Positions 10,201-21,788 of a stretch of DNA of 64,000 bases are shown one piece after another (the first letter of the stretch is position 1; the number at the start of each line of letters is the position of its first letter). The translations under genes were made by a program, and so were the position numbers. The DNA comes from Macrostomum hystrix (taxonomy: Eukaryota > Platyhelminthes > Macrostomidae): the NCBI GenBank assembly GCA_950097015.1, contig CATNEN010000038.1:7934001-7998000 (forward strand), given 5' to 3'. The notes beneath the pieces are model-generated. The model did not search any database. It was not told the origin of the DNA and saw only the letters and a program-made list of their open reading frames with translations.

Positions 10201-12426
10201 GCTGTCAATTTTGAACATCTCTACTCAATCCAGAGCAAAGCTGCATCATCTCAAAGTGAGTCACTTTTTGTTTTCCGAGGACAGCCACCCCAACTCCCCT
10301 CCGCCACTCTGCGGGCCAAATTTTATTACAGCCACCCCCTCCCTTCCCCGGGCGCCGAAGCCCCAGACTGTACATTGTATTTCAAGCCGTGAATGTACAC
10401 AGCCCAAACCCCTAGACTGTCTACTGGCCCCCAAGCAGCACTGAGAGTGAGTGCGGTGAGTGCGGTGGCGCCGGTGGCGTCCCAGTGCGCAGGGCTCTCC
10501 GGTCGATATTTCTCTCCAGCCAGCCTGGGATAGAAGAAAGAGAGAGGCCGCTCAAAGGCCACAGGACACTTACACAGGACTCTTACTGCTTTCTTCAAGT
10601 TGTGCGCTGAAGACCCCTTTGCCAGGACTTTGCTGTACCACCAGGTGCCTGCCTATTACACATGGAACGCCTCTTCGAAAGGATGGAAGCGGCGGGTTCA
10701 AGGCGCTGCAGTTCCTGGCCATCCTGAAATACGACAGACTGATGCATTAGCCAGAGTGTACACGGTGCACCCAAACCACCGTGAATGCTACTACCTGAGT
10801 ATATTGCTACACACCGTGATTGGTCCGACGTCATTTAGACACATTAGAACGGTGGAAGGCCATACCTGCCAAACTTTTCATGAAGCATGTCAGCGACTGG
10901 GACTGCTGGAAGATGATGCTCAATGGAGAGCGACATTGGAGGAAGCGGCAACGGTGCGCTCACCAAGTCACCTGCGAGATCTCTTTGCCATCATGGTTGC
11001 CACCTGTGGTCTCTCTGATCCACTTCAGCTTTGGGAAACATTCAAAGAACCCATGGCCGAAGACATTCTCTTCCGGGCGCGATTCGTGGCTCAGGAGCCA
11101 GAGTTGCCATTCACAGAAGCAGTGTTTAACGAGGCCCTGCTGCGCATTGAGGACAAGGTGCTGGAGTTGACCGATCGCTATCTAGATTCTTTTGGACTCC
11201 CAAAAGCAAACAGGACAGGACAACAGGACAACCTGTGCAGGGAGATGCTGCGAGAAAGAGGCTATGACCAGGAGCAGCTGGGACAGTTCATAGAGGAGAA
11301 TGAGCCCCGACTCATGCCTGAGCAGCTAGAGGCGTACCGCGAGCTATTGCGCAGAGCCAGTCGCAGCACTGGCGCCCCTTTTCGGCCGCTGGCGCCCCTT
11401 TTTCAGCCGCTGGCTCCCGTTTTTCAGCCGCTGGCGCCCTTTCTTGGCTCCTGGCGCCCTTTTTCGGCCGCTGGCACCCCCTCTGTGATTCTCATGGCGC
11501 TCCCCTGACAGACCGCCCCAAAACAAAATTCCTGGATCTGCCACTGACTGTATAGAGGAGTGGCTAAGAGACATGTTTCTAAAGAAGTAATCAAGAGGGG
11601 GCTGTTTGGACAAACTTTTCACTTATTTTTTACTTAAAACGCCCTTAAACAAACTCTTCACTTTTCATTAATGCAGTAAATAAATAAATGGTGACCTTCA
11701 CTATAAAGTTAATACAGAGACGTGAATTGCTTACTGCTTTGCTTTACATTTCTGCCCCAAAAATAACGGGCAAAAAAAGCTAGTAGACTATGAATTTAGA
11801 GACTAATTAATTATTGCATTGACATACTAAAAGCTCGTTCATACTGCTGCTTCGTATTAGATAACTCGTTTTTGTGTGGCAGTGGGTCATACTGTGAGTG
11901 GCAGTGGGTCATACTGTGAGTGGCAGTGGGTCATACTGTGAGTGGCAGTGGGTCATAATGTGAGTGGTAGTGAGTCATACTGTGAGTGGCAGTGGGTCAT
12001 ACGGTGAGCGGAAGTGGGTCATACGGTGAGCGGAAGTGGGTCATACGGTGAGCGGAAGTGGGTCATGCTGTCCGTGGAATATACTCAATGGTGTAGAATG
12101 GATAATACTCAGTGCAGCGCCACGCCACAATGAGAGCTCGGACTCACAAACTGTGGCGGAGTGCCGATGCCCATCTCCAGGCAATAGCCCTGGCCTGGCG
12201 AGCCCTTCAGGTTGCGCTCGCTGGTCTCGAATGGCACAAATGATCGCTTGGCCAGCTCCTCGTATCCGGCCAAGGACTGGCCGCCGGGAATCAGGTAGCG
12301 CAGGTTTCTGAGGCCGACTGTCACTGTTTCAGCTTGTTGGTTGGCCGCAGCTAGCGCGGCGCACTGCAGAGCGCAGCTGATCGCCAAGCGCAAAGTGAGC
12401 GCCAGCCATGCGGCTGATGGCAGCAT
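7289..12426 (-). CDS. BACE-type aspartic protease (beta-secretase homologue), 4 exons
   Basis: Minus-strand exons 12426-12148, 9697-9195, 8316-7913 and 7635-7289 join through GT-AG introns in matching phases to give 510 residues (human BACE1 has 501). Exon 1 encodes a signal peptide, a propeptide and the conserved GQGY..EM.IGTPPQ. Exon 2 carries the first catalytic motif ILIDTGSSNFAV and YVPYTQGRWNGHLATDLV. Exon 3 carries DCKEYNFDKTIVDSGTT with the second catalytic Asp. Exon 4 has GYYVIFDRANRRLGF, then a membrane segment (ILLITAIVMAIVCGLCVVPV) and a short basic tail. All six cysteines that form the BACE disulfides have counterparts. Known family role: type I membrane protease of Golgi/endosomes that sheds ectodomains. 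The tail ends KSRLVAPR and lacks the acidic-dileucine sorting motif of vertebrate BACE1. Confidence 0.9.
7732..7777 (+). repeat. interstitial telomere-like repeat
   Basis: About 46 bp of GGGTTA/GGGTAA units inside intron 3 of the BACE gene. It matches the animal telomere repeat with two GGGTAA variant units. Confidence 0.8.
8440..9130. repeat. about 59-bp minisatellite in BACE intron 2
   Basis: Around 11 units, each carrying gctagaatgtacactcaaca and ttcctacccaacatagatac. It fills nearly all of intron 2 (8317-9194), reaching to within about 65 bp of the exon 2 donor. Confidence 0.9.
10577..11365 (+). pseudogene. Helitron Rep/helicase fragment
   Basis: An open stretch of about 260 codons encodes the linker between the Rep and PIF1-helicase parts of Helitron proteins: TLTAFFKLCAEDPFARTLLY, YYTWNASSKGWKRR, VHPNHRECYYLSILLHTVIG, TFHEACQRLGLLEDDAQW. 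It breaks off after YRELLRRAS, just before where the Walker A motif of the helicase should begin; unrelated GGCGCC-rich DNA follows. No Rep HUH motif is present upstream. A 5'- and 3'-truncated relic carried in the Helitron. Confidence 0.85.
11366..11556. repeat. GGCGCC-rich insert with a TIR-like end
   Basis: Six imperfect units of ctggcgcccctttttcagccg. The right end, read on the minus strand, is cagtggcagatccaggaatt, which resembles hAT-type terminal repeats. The segment interrupts the helicase frame and looks like a secondary insertion in the Helitron. Related GGCGCC-rich DNA is at 52427-52760. Confidence 0.4.
11870..12075. repeat. 22-bp minisatellite in BACE intron 1
   Basis: About nine units of gtgagtggcagtgggtcata plus ct, ending about 75 bp from the exon 1 donor. 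Confidence 0.9.
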
Positions 12427-13410
12427 CAAGCAGCCTGTCGCTGTCTCTAAACAGCTGCTGAACTAAAGCTAATAATCTGTTGCGACGTTGCAGAATTTCT
12501 TAAAACCTTTTTCTAAGATTGATGGATGATTTCTCAATCAAATTACTTAGTTGCAGAATATGAAAAGTTTTTCTGTGAGCCGGGAAGATTGCTGATGTGC
12601 TCACTTTAGAAAAAGAACAAGCATTTTTTCAATCTAAAGCGATTCACTTGACTGCACAATGTTCAGCAGGGGGGGGCAGAGAGAGATTGTGGCTTCAGCG
12701 AGAATATAAGAGAAACAGCTGGCCATTGTGTGCGATCAACTTTAGTAAATGGTTTGACTTCAACCAAAATGTCTTCCTCCTGTTCCGTTCTTGACTGAAG
12801 CATTCGCCGATTAGACAGTACAGTGAGTCAACTGAAGTGAATGGACAGTCAAGTGAATGGACGGGAGGGGGGTTTATGATTTGTTAAAAAAAGTTCGTGA
12901 CTAGCGAGTGGGCTATAAAGAGGGGAGGGTTTAAAGTGATAAAACCCCTCGGCCGCCAACCCCACGCGGGCGAGGGGGTAGAAAGTGAACACAAACAGCG
13001 AACCCAACGCGCCAGCCACCTCCGCAGAAAATCGATTTTCTTTATGTAACACTGCGCGCAATAATTGGAATATGGCACGATTGGAGAAATGCGGTCCAAT
13101 GTTTGAAGGATAAGACAATTAAACTTGCCCCTTGTCTGATCTCCCCAGTCCCGAAAAGCGTCAAGAGTTCATTCTTTTCGTTCCCTCCTCTATTTTGGGT
13201 CAATGATTGTTCTTACTGACTCTGAGCGACGCATTTTGAATGAGTAAGGCTTCCCAAACAAAAGCACCCACCTACGCACTCTTAGCCTTAGCACTATTCA
13301 ATGTAGCGTGGCAATGTCTTAGCAATGAGAGCCTTAACTCTATTCGAGCAAAAAGAGCAGCGCAAACTCAATAGCACATGACCAGCATATTTAGGAAACA
13401 ATTAATAGCC
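12427..13410. other. 5' flank of the BACE gene
   Basis: No gene recognised. A TATA-like gctataaaga lies at about 12911 but points to the plus strand. Upstream of the BACE ATG on the minus strand is tttagttcag, which could serve as an acceptor for a 5'-UTR intron or trans-splicing. Confidence 0.35.
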
Positions 13411-14780
13411 GGAGGCTGGGGATAACGGAGGATGGGGAAAGCGAACGATGGGGAAAGCGAACGATGGGGAAAGCGAACGATGGGGAAAGCGGAGGGTGGG
13501 GATAGTGGAGGATGGGGAAAGCGGAGGATGGGGAAAGCGGAGGGTAGGGATAGCGGAGAATGGGGAAAGTGGAGGGTGGGGATAGTGGAGGATGGGGAAA
13601 GCGGAGGGTGGGGAAAGCGGAGGGTGGGGATAACGGAGGATGGGGAAAGCGGAGGATGGGGAAAGCGGACGGGGATAGCGGAGGGTGGGGATAACGGAGG
13701 ATGGGGAAAGCGGAGGATGGGGAAAGCGGACGGGGAAAGCGGAGGATGGGGAAAGCGGAGGGTGGGGAAAGCGGAGGGTGGGGAAAGCGGAGGATGGGGA
13801 AAGCGGAGGATGGGGAAAGCGGAGAATGGGGAAAGCGGAGGATGGGGAAAGTGGAGGATAGGGAAAGCGGAGGGTGGGGAAAGCGGACGGGGAAAGCGGA
13901 GGATGGGGAAAGCGGACGGGGAAAGCGGAGGATGGGGAAAGCGGAGGGTGGGGAAAGCGGAGGATGGGGAAAGCGGAGAATGGGGAAAGCGGAGGATGGG
14001 GAAAGTGGAGGATAGGGAAAGCGGAGGGTGGGGAAAGCGGAGAATGGGGAAAGCGGAGGATGGGGAAAGCGGAGGATGGGGAAAGCGGAGGATGGGGAAA
14101 GTGGAAGATGGGGAAAGCGGAGGGTGGGGATAGTGGAAGATGGGGAAAGCGGAGGATGGGGAAAGCGGAGGATGGGGAAAGCGGAGGATGGGGAAAGCGG
14201 AGGGTGGGGAAAGCGGAGAATGGGGAAAGCGGAGGGTGGGGATAGCGGAGAATGGGGAAAGCGGAGGGTGGGGATAGTGGAAGATGGGGAAAGCGGAGGA
14301 TGGGGAAAGCGGAGGATGGGGAAAGTGGAGGATGGGGAAAGTGGAGGGTGGGGAAAGCGGAGGATGGGGAAAGCGGAGGATGGGGAAAGTGGAAGATGGG
14401 GAAAGCGGAGGATGGGGAAAGCGGAGGGTGGGGAAAGCGGAGAATGAGGAAAGCGGAGGGTGGGGATAGTGGAAGATGGGGAAAGCGGAGGATGGGGAAA
14501 GCGGAGGATGGGGAAAGTGGAGGATGGGGAAAGCGGAGGATGGGGAAAGCGGAGGGTGGGGAAAGCGGAGAATGGGGAAAGCGGAGGGTGGGGATAGTGG
14601 AAGATGGGGAAAGCGGAGGATGGGGAAAGCGGAGGATGGGGAAAGTGGAGGATGGGGAAAGCGGAGGGTGGGGAAAGCAGAGGATGGGGAAAGCGGAGGA
14701 TGGGGAAAGTGGAGGATGGGGAAAGCGGAGGATGGGGAAAGCGGACGGGGATAGCGGAGGGTGGGGGTAGCGAATAGGGA
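13411..14780. repeat. 16-bp minisatellite (about 85 copies)
   Basis: Unit ggggaaagcggaggat with gggtggggatagtgg variants. Since 16 is 1 mod 3 and the unit has no stop, every frame is open over hundreds of codons (502 on the minus strand). Higher-order duplications of about 100-130 bp are visible (for example 14240-14350 against 14580-14690). Confidence 0.95.
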
Positions 14781-15284
14781 GGACGGGAAATCGGGGGATC
14801 GGGACTGGGGAGAAGAGGGGAAAGCGGAAGATGGGTAAGGGATGTGGAGAAAGATGATTTTACAAAGAAATTTCAAGAAGCACTATTTTAGGAAGCACGA
14901 GTCGCTTAGGAAGTGCACTTTTCAGTTCTCGTGCTTGAGAAATGCAGAGGAATGCCTAGCAAAGTAGTTTGGCTCTCCCAATTCAAACAATGTATTTACA
15001 GAATGAATTTTACGAGCTAACTAGAAAGTCAGATGATAATTATTAGCAAATGCAAAACAGCAAATGAAGGCAGAGTTAACAATAAAACACATAGTCTGAG
15101 ATGCTTGCTTACGTATATAAGACGATAGAAGAAAGGAAATCGTTTTCGGAATCGTTTTCATAACTAAGAGTTACTTAACAATCTACCAAGAAATGAAATT
15201 AAACAAAAATTCTTCAAACAAAAATCACAAAAATTTACAGTGAAAGCAAAGTAGCTTTTCATTTTCTCTCGGAAAGGAGCAGGG
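14781..15284. other. AT-rich spacer
   Basis: No gene or TE recognised; probably 3' flank of the Cab45 gene. Confidence 0.5.
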
Positions 15285-15600
15285 GAGCAGAAAAAGAATA
15301 GAGTACAGGACGGGAAGAGGGGAGCAGGAAGGTAAGAGGGGAATAGGGTAGGGAAGAGGGGAATAGGGAAGGGAAGAGGGGAGCAGGAGGGGAAGAGGGA
15401 GGCAGGAAGGGAAGAGGGGAGCAGGAGGGGAAGAGGGAGGCAGGAAGGGAAGAGGGGAGCAGGAGGGGAAGAGGGAGGCAGGAAGGGAAGAGGGGAGCAG
15501 GAGGGGAAGAGGGGAGCAGGAGGGGAAGAGGGGAGCAGGAGGGGAAGAGGGGAGCAGGAGGGGAAGAGGGGAGCAGGAGGGGAAGAGGGGAGCACGGGCA
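15285..15600. repeat. 19-bp minisatellite 3' of the Cab45 gene
   Basis: About 16 units of gcaggaggggaagagggga, starting 27 bp beyond the Cab45 stop codon and therefore probably in its 3' UTR. Confidence 0.9.
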
Positions 15601-15626
15601 ACAGAGGGAAGCAGGTGAGCAGGTGT

Positions 15627-17744
15627 TCATAGTTCCTCATGCAGGGCCCTGGCAGTGTTAACGAGCTTGGAGCCGATAAAGAGGCTGTAGTTGTTCAGCA
15701 CTTCGGTCAGGCTCAGGGTGCCGTCTCGGTTGGCGTCAGCTGCCCGCAGCAGCAGGGCGGCCTCCTTGGCGGCCATGGCGGAGCCTTCGGGCTGCAGGTA
15801 GGCGCGCAGTTCGCTCCGATCCGCCCGACCGTCGCGATTGAGGTCCAGCCGCTGGTCGAACTCCTCGGCCCTGAGGTGCTGCTGAGCGGCATTGTCCAGT
15901 TTGCGACTCTCGCCACCGAATGGCAGCTCCTCGACTGTGCGGGACTCCGGCGAGACGATGAACTCGGCGCGGGTGATCACCTGAGAGTAGAGAGGCTAAC
16001 TGATGTGCGTACCGATTAACTGTGGGATTGGGGCAGCAGCAGTGGGGTAGGGTGTGGGGTTGGGGCAGCAGCAGTGGGGTAGGGTGTGGGGTTGGGGCAG
16101 CAGCAGTGGGGTAGGGTGTGGGGTTGGGGCAGCAGCAGTGGGGTAGGGTGTGGGGTTGGGGCAGCAGCAGTGGGGTAGGGTGTGGGGTTGGGGCAGCAGC
16201 AGTGGGGTAGGGTGTGGGGTTGGGGCAGCAGCAGTGGGGTAGGGTGTGTGGTTGGGGCAGCAGCAGTGGGGTAGGGTGTGGGGTTGGGGCAGCAGCAGTG
16301 GGGTAGGGTGTGGGGTTGGGGCAGCAGCAGTGGGGTAGGGTGTGGGGTTGGGGCAGCCGCAGCGGTGGCAGGCGTTCTCACCTGGTCAGCATTCTTGTCG
16401 AGCACAGCAAAGGCATCATCCAGTCGGGTCTCCAGGGTGGCGTTGCAGAGCTCGGAGTGCTGGAAGCAGACGAATTCATCGGCGTCCAGCCAGCCGTCGG
16501 CATCAGCGTCAGCCTGGGCCCAGCGGTGATGGTTCAGCGCCAGCTGCCTGCGGAGTGGATCGGGTCGTGAGGGAATCGGGTATGTAGTAGTAGCATATAC
16601 TAACCATCTAAAACTGAATAGGAATGGGGAAATTTCTAACAAGGATGAATTCTAATTGGGATATATTTTAAATTGGGTTAGAATCGGTTGGGGTGTCATT
16701 TCAGCTGAGATAAAAATTAATGAAATGGGATATTTCAGTTTGGGATGGATCGCGTTGGGATACCTCAGCTGGGGATAAATCGTGTTGTGATACTTCAGCT
16801 ATGGATGGATCGTGTTGGGATATTTCGGATGGGGACGAACCGTGTTGGGATATATCGGATGGGGATGAATCGTGTTGGGATATATCGGATGGGGATGAAT
16901 CGTGTTGGGATATTTCAGCTGGGGATGAACCGTGTTGGGATATTTCGGATTGGGATGAATCGTGTTGGGATATTTCGGATGGGCATGAATCGTGTTGGGA
17001 TATTTCAGCTGGGGATGAACCGTGTTGGGATATTTCAGCTGGGGATGAATCGTGTTGGGATATTTCAGCTGGGGATGAACCGTGTTGGGATATTTCAGCT
17101 GGGGATGAATCGTGTTGGGATATTTCAGCTGGGGATGAATCCTGTTGGGATATTTCGGATGGGCATGAACTGATGATGAAAAGGGATGTTTTCGACTTGG
17201 ATAATCATGGGATCTACCTGGCCTCATCATCCGACAGTCGATAAGTTGTGACATCATCGGCAAAAGCCAGAGCCACGCTGCGGTTGCGAGTGAGCGCAGA
17301 CATGAGTTCAACGGTGTAGTCTCGCAGGCTCAACTTCTGCGACAAGGTGCCGCCGGCGCGGCTCGCCATCAGCGCATCGAAGACCCGGCGGCTGGAGTTG
17401 CGGGCGGCCGCCTCGTGCTCGGCGACAGAGGCGGTGATGCGGGCGGCCAACTCGGCCTGCGTCAGGCGGCCGTCGCCGTTGGCGTCGATTCGGGGGAACA
17501 GATCGGCGAGGATGGCGCGCGCCTGCCGACTGCTGGCCGGCCTGACGGAGTCGTGCGCCTCGCCGAACAGAATCTCGCGAATAAAGTCGCGATTCACGTG
17601 AGCGTCGGACTCGAGCCTGACCGCGTCCGCGTGATCGGCCGGCAACAGGTGGGCCGGCAGTGACGAACGGCCCGACGGCGGCATCGCCAGCGACAGGCGA
17701 GTCTGACACAGCAGCAGCAGCAGCAGCAGCGCTGGTTCCCACAT
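15627..17744 (-). CDS. SDF4: Cab45/SDF4-like secretory-pathway EF-hand protein, 3 exons
   Basis: Exons 17744-17218, 16547-16382 and 15980-15627 join in phase into 348 residues, close to human SDF4 (362). Exon 1 has a signal peptide (WEPALLLLLLLCQTRLSLA), then LPADHADAVRLESDAHVNR, which aligns with the conserved N-terminus of Cab45. EF-hand loops: DANGDGRLTQAEL in exon 1; DADADGWLDADEF in exon 2; DKNADQVITRAE, split exactly at the exon 2/3 junction; DLNRDGRADRSEL and DANRDGTLSLTEV in exon 3. The second EF hand of the vertebrate protein is lost (SRAGGTLSQKLSLRDY). The end GSKLVNTARALHEEL matches the Cab45 terminus. Known role: luminal Golgi calcium-binding protein that sorts secretory cargo. 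Its HEEL C-terminus resembles a KDEL-type retrieval signal. Each intron contains its own minisatellite. Confidence 0.88.
16022..16365. repeat. 32-bp minisatellite in Cab45 intron 2
   Basis: About 11 units of ggggcagcagcagtggggta plus gggtgtggggtt. It occupies almost the whole intron and starts about 16 bp inside the donor. Confidence 0.95.
16735..17172. repeat. 30-bp minisatellite in Cab45 intron 1
   Basis: About 14 units of ggatgaatcgtgttgggata plus tttcagctgg. The 30-bp length keeps frame, giving false ORFs with a 10-residue repeat (WDISAGDESC). Confidence 0.95.
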
Positions 17745-17764
17745 CGCCTGTGGGGTTTTCCCAG

Positions 17765-17998
17765 AACATTATCTGTTATCTCACCTGTCTTAAGTACACC
17801 AACCCTTCTATCTCACCTGTTCTAAGTACACCAACCTAGTTTTCTCACCTGTCTCAATAACACCAACCCTGTCTCAACCCATCTTACCTGTCTCAAGTAC
17901 ACCAACCAAGTTTTCTCACCTGTCCCAAGTACACCAACCCTGTTATCTCACCCGTCTCAATTACACCAACCCTGTCATCTCACCTGTCTACCTAAATC
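17765..17998. repeat. about 32-bp imperfect tandem repeat
   Basis: Seven or so units of ctcacctgtctcaagtacac followed by caaccctgtt, immediately 5' of the Cab45 gene. Confidence 0.85.
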
Positions 17999-18445
17999 AT
18001 GGACCCGCTTCAGCCAAGTAAGAGTTGTAATTAAAAAAGCAATAAAGAACAAACAAGGATCGATTCGCAAGTTTTTTAAATATAACTTCTTAATGATACA
18101 CTTGAACATAGGAATCAGATGCTGTAGTGAACGCAAGATCTTTGTAGTTCATTTTTAATCTTTAGTCGCGCATTTCTGAATAAAATAAGCGACCTCGGAT
18201 ATGTCAAGAATGAACGTAACTCATAAATTTATAATGAAAAATTTAGTGCAATAAACGATTATAACAAAACTTCATTATAGTTGTGGTAGCGGAAGATTTA
18301 GATAGTGATTTTCATTAGTCATTGAAACAGTGATCAGCGACCAAGGCGATCAAATCAGCACTTTTGATGCGCAGATATGAGACATAGGCCTGGGAAACAT
18401 GCTGCGACTGTGCTTGTAAACAGTTAAGAGACTTGTACCAATGTC
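17999..18445. other. AT-rich spacer
   Basis: No gene or TE recognised. Confidence 0.5.
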
Positions 18446-19027
18446 AGCTACCCAGTCAGTGCCCACCTGTCAGCTACTCAGTCAGTGCCCACCTGACAGC
18501 TAGTCAGTCAGTGCCCACCTGTCAGCTACTCAGTCAGTGCCCACCTGTCAGCTACTCAGTCAGTGCCCACCTGTCAGCTACTCAGTCAGTGCCCACCTGA
18601 CAGCTACTCAGTCAGTGCCCACCTGACAGCTACTCAGTCAGTGCCCACCTGTCAGCTACTCAGTCAGTGCCCACCTGTCAGCTACTCAGTCAGTGCCCAC
18701 CTGACAGCTACTCAGTCAGTGCCCACCTGTCAGCTACTCAGTCAGTGCCCACCTGACAGCTACTCAGTCAGTGCCCACCTGACAGCTACTCAGTCAGTGC
18801 CCACCTGTCAGCTACTCAGTCAGTGCCCACCTGACAGCTACTCAGTCAGTGCCCACCTGACAGCTACTCAGTCAGTGCCCACCTGTCAGCTACTCAGTCA
18901 GTGCCCACCTGTCAGCTACTCAGTCAGTGCCCACCTGACAGCTAGTCAGTCAGTGCCCACCTGACAGCTACTCAGTCAGTGCCCACCTGACAGCTACTCA
19001 GTCAGTGCCCACCTGACAGCTAGTCAG
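18446..19027. repeat. 26-bp minisatellite
   Basis: About 22 units of cagctactcagtcagtgccc plus acctgt, with a T/A polymorphism (ctgtcagc or ctgacagc) between units. Confidence 0.95.
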
Positions 19028-19818
19028 CTGAAAATGTTCACAAGCACAGCCCAGATTAAGGTGGAGTCGAATATTATATAACAAACATCAATAGTCAGTG
19101 ATATAAAAGGCAGTTTCTTTGTTGCTAAACAAAGATAAACGTATTGGTGTCATAAGCACAGTAATCAAAGCATTTAGCTTCTGCAATAGATAAGAAATTA
19201 AAACAATTCAAAGAGTAACTAAGTGAAGTTGAAAATATACAGGCATAACCGCATTCAGCTTATTTTAGTATATAATGTATAGACAAACCCGAATTGATAA
19301 AACGCATTAGAAAGCCTTGGATAAGAATTGAGGCCTAGATTAGCATTATACATATTGTTTAATCAGCTAACTTTATCAGTATCCAGCATTAAATGAGCAC
19401 AATTATTTCCTTGATAAAAAGAAAGTTTTGATCGTAAAAAACGTAAATAAAGCCGAATTTGAAATCGGCTAAATATCTCACTACTACTCCTACTAGTAGT
19501 AGTTATGTACTTACACTGTTAGTAGTAAGTAGCAAAAATGACACAATGATAAACAGACTTTTTATCCAAGACGCAGCAATTGACCGGAAAACGTAGCTCT
19601 CACAGCCCTTAAATCATTATTGATTACTAATGAGTGACGAATGTAAACAGCAGGTATTGGGATCAATCCTAGAATGCCTAGTAGCAAAAAATAAAAACTG
19701 ATTAGTCAAACAGCCTCGAGAATATCCAACATTCTAATTACTAGTTAAAAAAGTGAAGTAAAAAAGACACTAATCCGACCGATCTCGTCACACGATGTAC
19801 CAGTGCGGGCCGGGCCGA
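19028..19818. other. spacer 3' of ARP2
   Basis: AT-rich, no gene seen. Includes a small palindromic stretch ctactactcctactagtagt near 19480-19500. Confidence 0.5.
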
Positions 19819-21695
19819 TCAGACAGCGGCGCCACTCAGCTTCTTGATGGCGGCCACGCCCTTCTCCTGGTACTCCTCCCGGCTGATCCAGAACTTCTCG
19901 TCGTGATCCTTCATGATGTCGGCCAGGATGGCGCCGCCAAGGAACACCATGTGCTTGCGCCGCGGCGGGTCCTCAATGCGAATCTTGAACTTGCTCAACC
20001 GGGCCGTGTCACCTTTGAGCACCTGCTCAAGGTAGAGCTGCTTCATCTCACGCTCAAGCCGGCTGGGCAGGCCAGGATACATGGTGGTGCCGCCAGACAG
20101 CACAATCTTCTTGTAGAACTCGGGCCGGATGTCCATGTCGGCCTGCTGGATGGTATTGAACAGCAGCTCAGCGACACCGGCGCCATCGACGTCGACCAGG
20201 TGCGGCTGAAACAGAGCCTCGGGAGCCTGGAAGCGCTCACCGCTCACCTGTGGGACGGGTGGGAAGTGGGAGAGGAAGTTATGCCCACCTGACCGATTTC
20301 CACTTCCCAGACCTTGATACCCATTCCAGCCCCTGATACCCACCCCATTCCAGCCCCTGATACCCACCCCATTCCAGCCCCTGATACCCACCCCATTCCA
20401 GCCCCTGATACCCACCCCATTCCAGCTCGACAGCCCATTCCAGCACGACACCTACCCCATTCCATCCCGACACCCACCCCATTCCAGCTCGACACCCACC
20501 CCATTCCAGCCCGACACCCACCCATTCCAGCGCGACACCTCACCTCATTCCAGCCCGACACCCACCTCATTCGAGCCCAACACCCACCCCATTCCTGACC
20601 CTGATACCCACCCCATTCCAGACCCTGATACCCACCCCATTCCAGCTCGACACCCACCCCATTCCAGCCCGACACCCACCCATTCCAGCCTGACAACCAC
20701 CCATTCCATTCTAACACCTACATACCCAGCTCATTTTTTAATGCAGCCTTTTTTCTATTTCCTATTCCAGCTCTTAAACCATCTCACACGTTACCCAGCT
20801 GTGGTATTTTTCCCATCCCAGCCCTGCTCCCGTGTTACCTTGATGACGCGGCCATCCGGCAGGGTGTACTTCTCCACCAGCACGGTGGTCTCAAGGGACA
20901 GGCGCTCCTCCTGAGCAATGTCGTAGGCCACGTAGCACAGTCGCTCCTTGAGCTGGCGAATGGTCTCGAAGTCGGCGCTGGCATTGAAGGCGTAGCCGCG
21001 CAGCAGCAGCAGCTTGATAAGATAGCGGGTGATATCCCGGCCGGCGATGTTCAACCGCTTGGTGAGGTGCGGCAGGGCGAAGCCGTCGTATACAGGGCAG
21101 ATGTGGGTGACGCCGTCGCCGGAGTCAACAACAACGCCAGTTAGGAGGCCCTGAGCGTACAGGGTCAGCACCGCCTGCGGAGGGAATGACAAATGAGCGG
21201 AGAGAATGAACTCAAGTGTACTCAAATGTCTTGTAGCCAATCAAAGCACAATTAGTGTATCACTAGGCTTACCTGAATGGCCACGTACACGCCGGCAAAG
21301 TTGTACTTTTCGAACATGGCTTCGACCATGCGCTCCCGATTCTTGGCCGGGTTCATGGGCGGCTCAGTCAGCAGCACCTTGGTGTTCGGGCAGTCCAGGT
21401 TCATCTTCTTTGGCCCGAAGGTGTAATCGTAGAGATGCAGCATGTCCGTCCAATTGCTGACAATGCCATTCTCCATGGGATAGTTGACTTGCAGCATCTG
21501 GCGCACCTCTGCGGCCTCGTCTCCAACCATGAGGTCGCGGATCTCCACGTTGCCAATACGAGATGAGCTGCGTAAGATAGGCCGGCCAACCAGGGAGGGG
21601 AAGATGTGCTCAGGATAATTAGCCCCGGCACGGCCGCACTTCACGAAACCAGTGCCATTGTCGCACACGACCACATGCCTGCCCTTGCTGTCCAT
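19819..21695 (-). CDS. ACTR2: Actin-related protein 2 (Arp2/3 complex subunit), 3 exons
   Basis: Exons 21695-21273, 21174-20839 and 20247-19819, all joined in phase 0, give 395 residues (human ARP2 394). The start [20 protein letters not shown] matches the family. Exon 1 holds phosphate loop 1 and [14 protein letters not shown]. Exon 2 opens [20 protein letters not shown] (phosphate loop 2) and has [20 protein letters not shown]. Exon 3 has [20 protein letters not shown] and [17 protein letters not shown]. Known role: with ARP3, the pseudo-dimer that nucleates branched actin filaments in the cytoplasm. No substitutions in nucleotide-binding motifs are evident, so the gene looks functional. 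Intron 2 contains a 24-bp minisatellite, and a 28-bp array lies 5' of the gene. Confidence 0.97.
20310..20712. repeat. 24-bp minisatellite in ARP2 intron 2
   Basis: About 16 units of cccctgatacccaccccatt plus ccag, with a cgacacccac variant family. Confidence 0.92.
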
Positions 21696-21788
21696 GGCTG
21701 CTGCTGGTGCTAAGTCTATGGGCTGTTGCTAGGCGAGTCAGGGGGAACGGCTTCGAAAGCCTCTGCGCTGAAAGTGGAAAAAAATGCT

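Larger units (their letters stand above)
9912..11783 (+). mobile_element. Helitron, deleted, in BACE intron 1
   Basis: The 5' end reads tctatatatataaaag, followed by the typical Helitron leader (ctctgtctgtgtg, then tatagacgccgaaaccgctc). The 3' end has a small hairpin (gccc/gggc arms near 11754-11771) and terminates in CTAG at 11780-11783. The flanks are A at 9911 and T at 11784, the A/T insertion site expected for rolling-circle Helitrons. The 1.87-kb element keeps only a fragment of the Rep/helicase gene, so it is non-autonomous. It lies antisense to the host gene. Confidence 0.8.

Noticed and set aside
13368-14876. 502-codon minus-strand ORF and several plus-strand ORFs
   Set aside because: Pure translation of the 16-bp minisatellite; open in all frames because the unit has no stop.
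16016-16642. 208-codon Pro/Thr/His-rich ORF
   Set aside because: Cab45 exon 2 fused by read-through to the intron 2 minisatellite.
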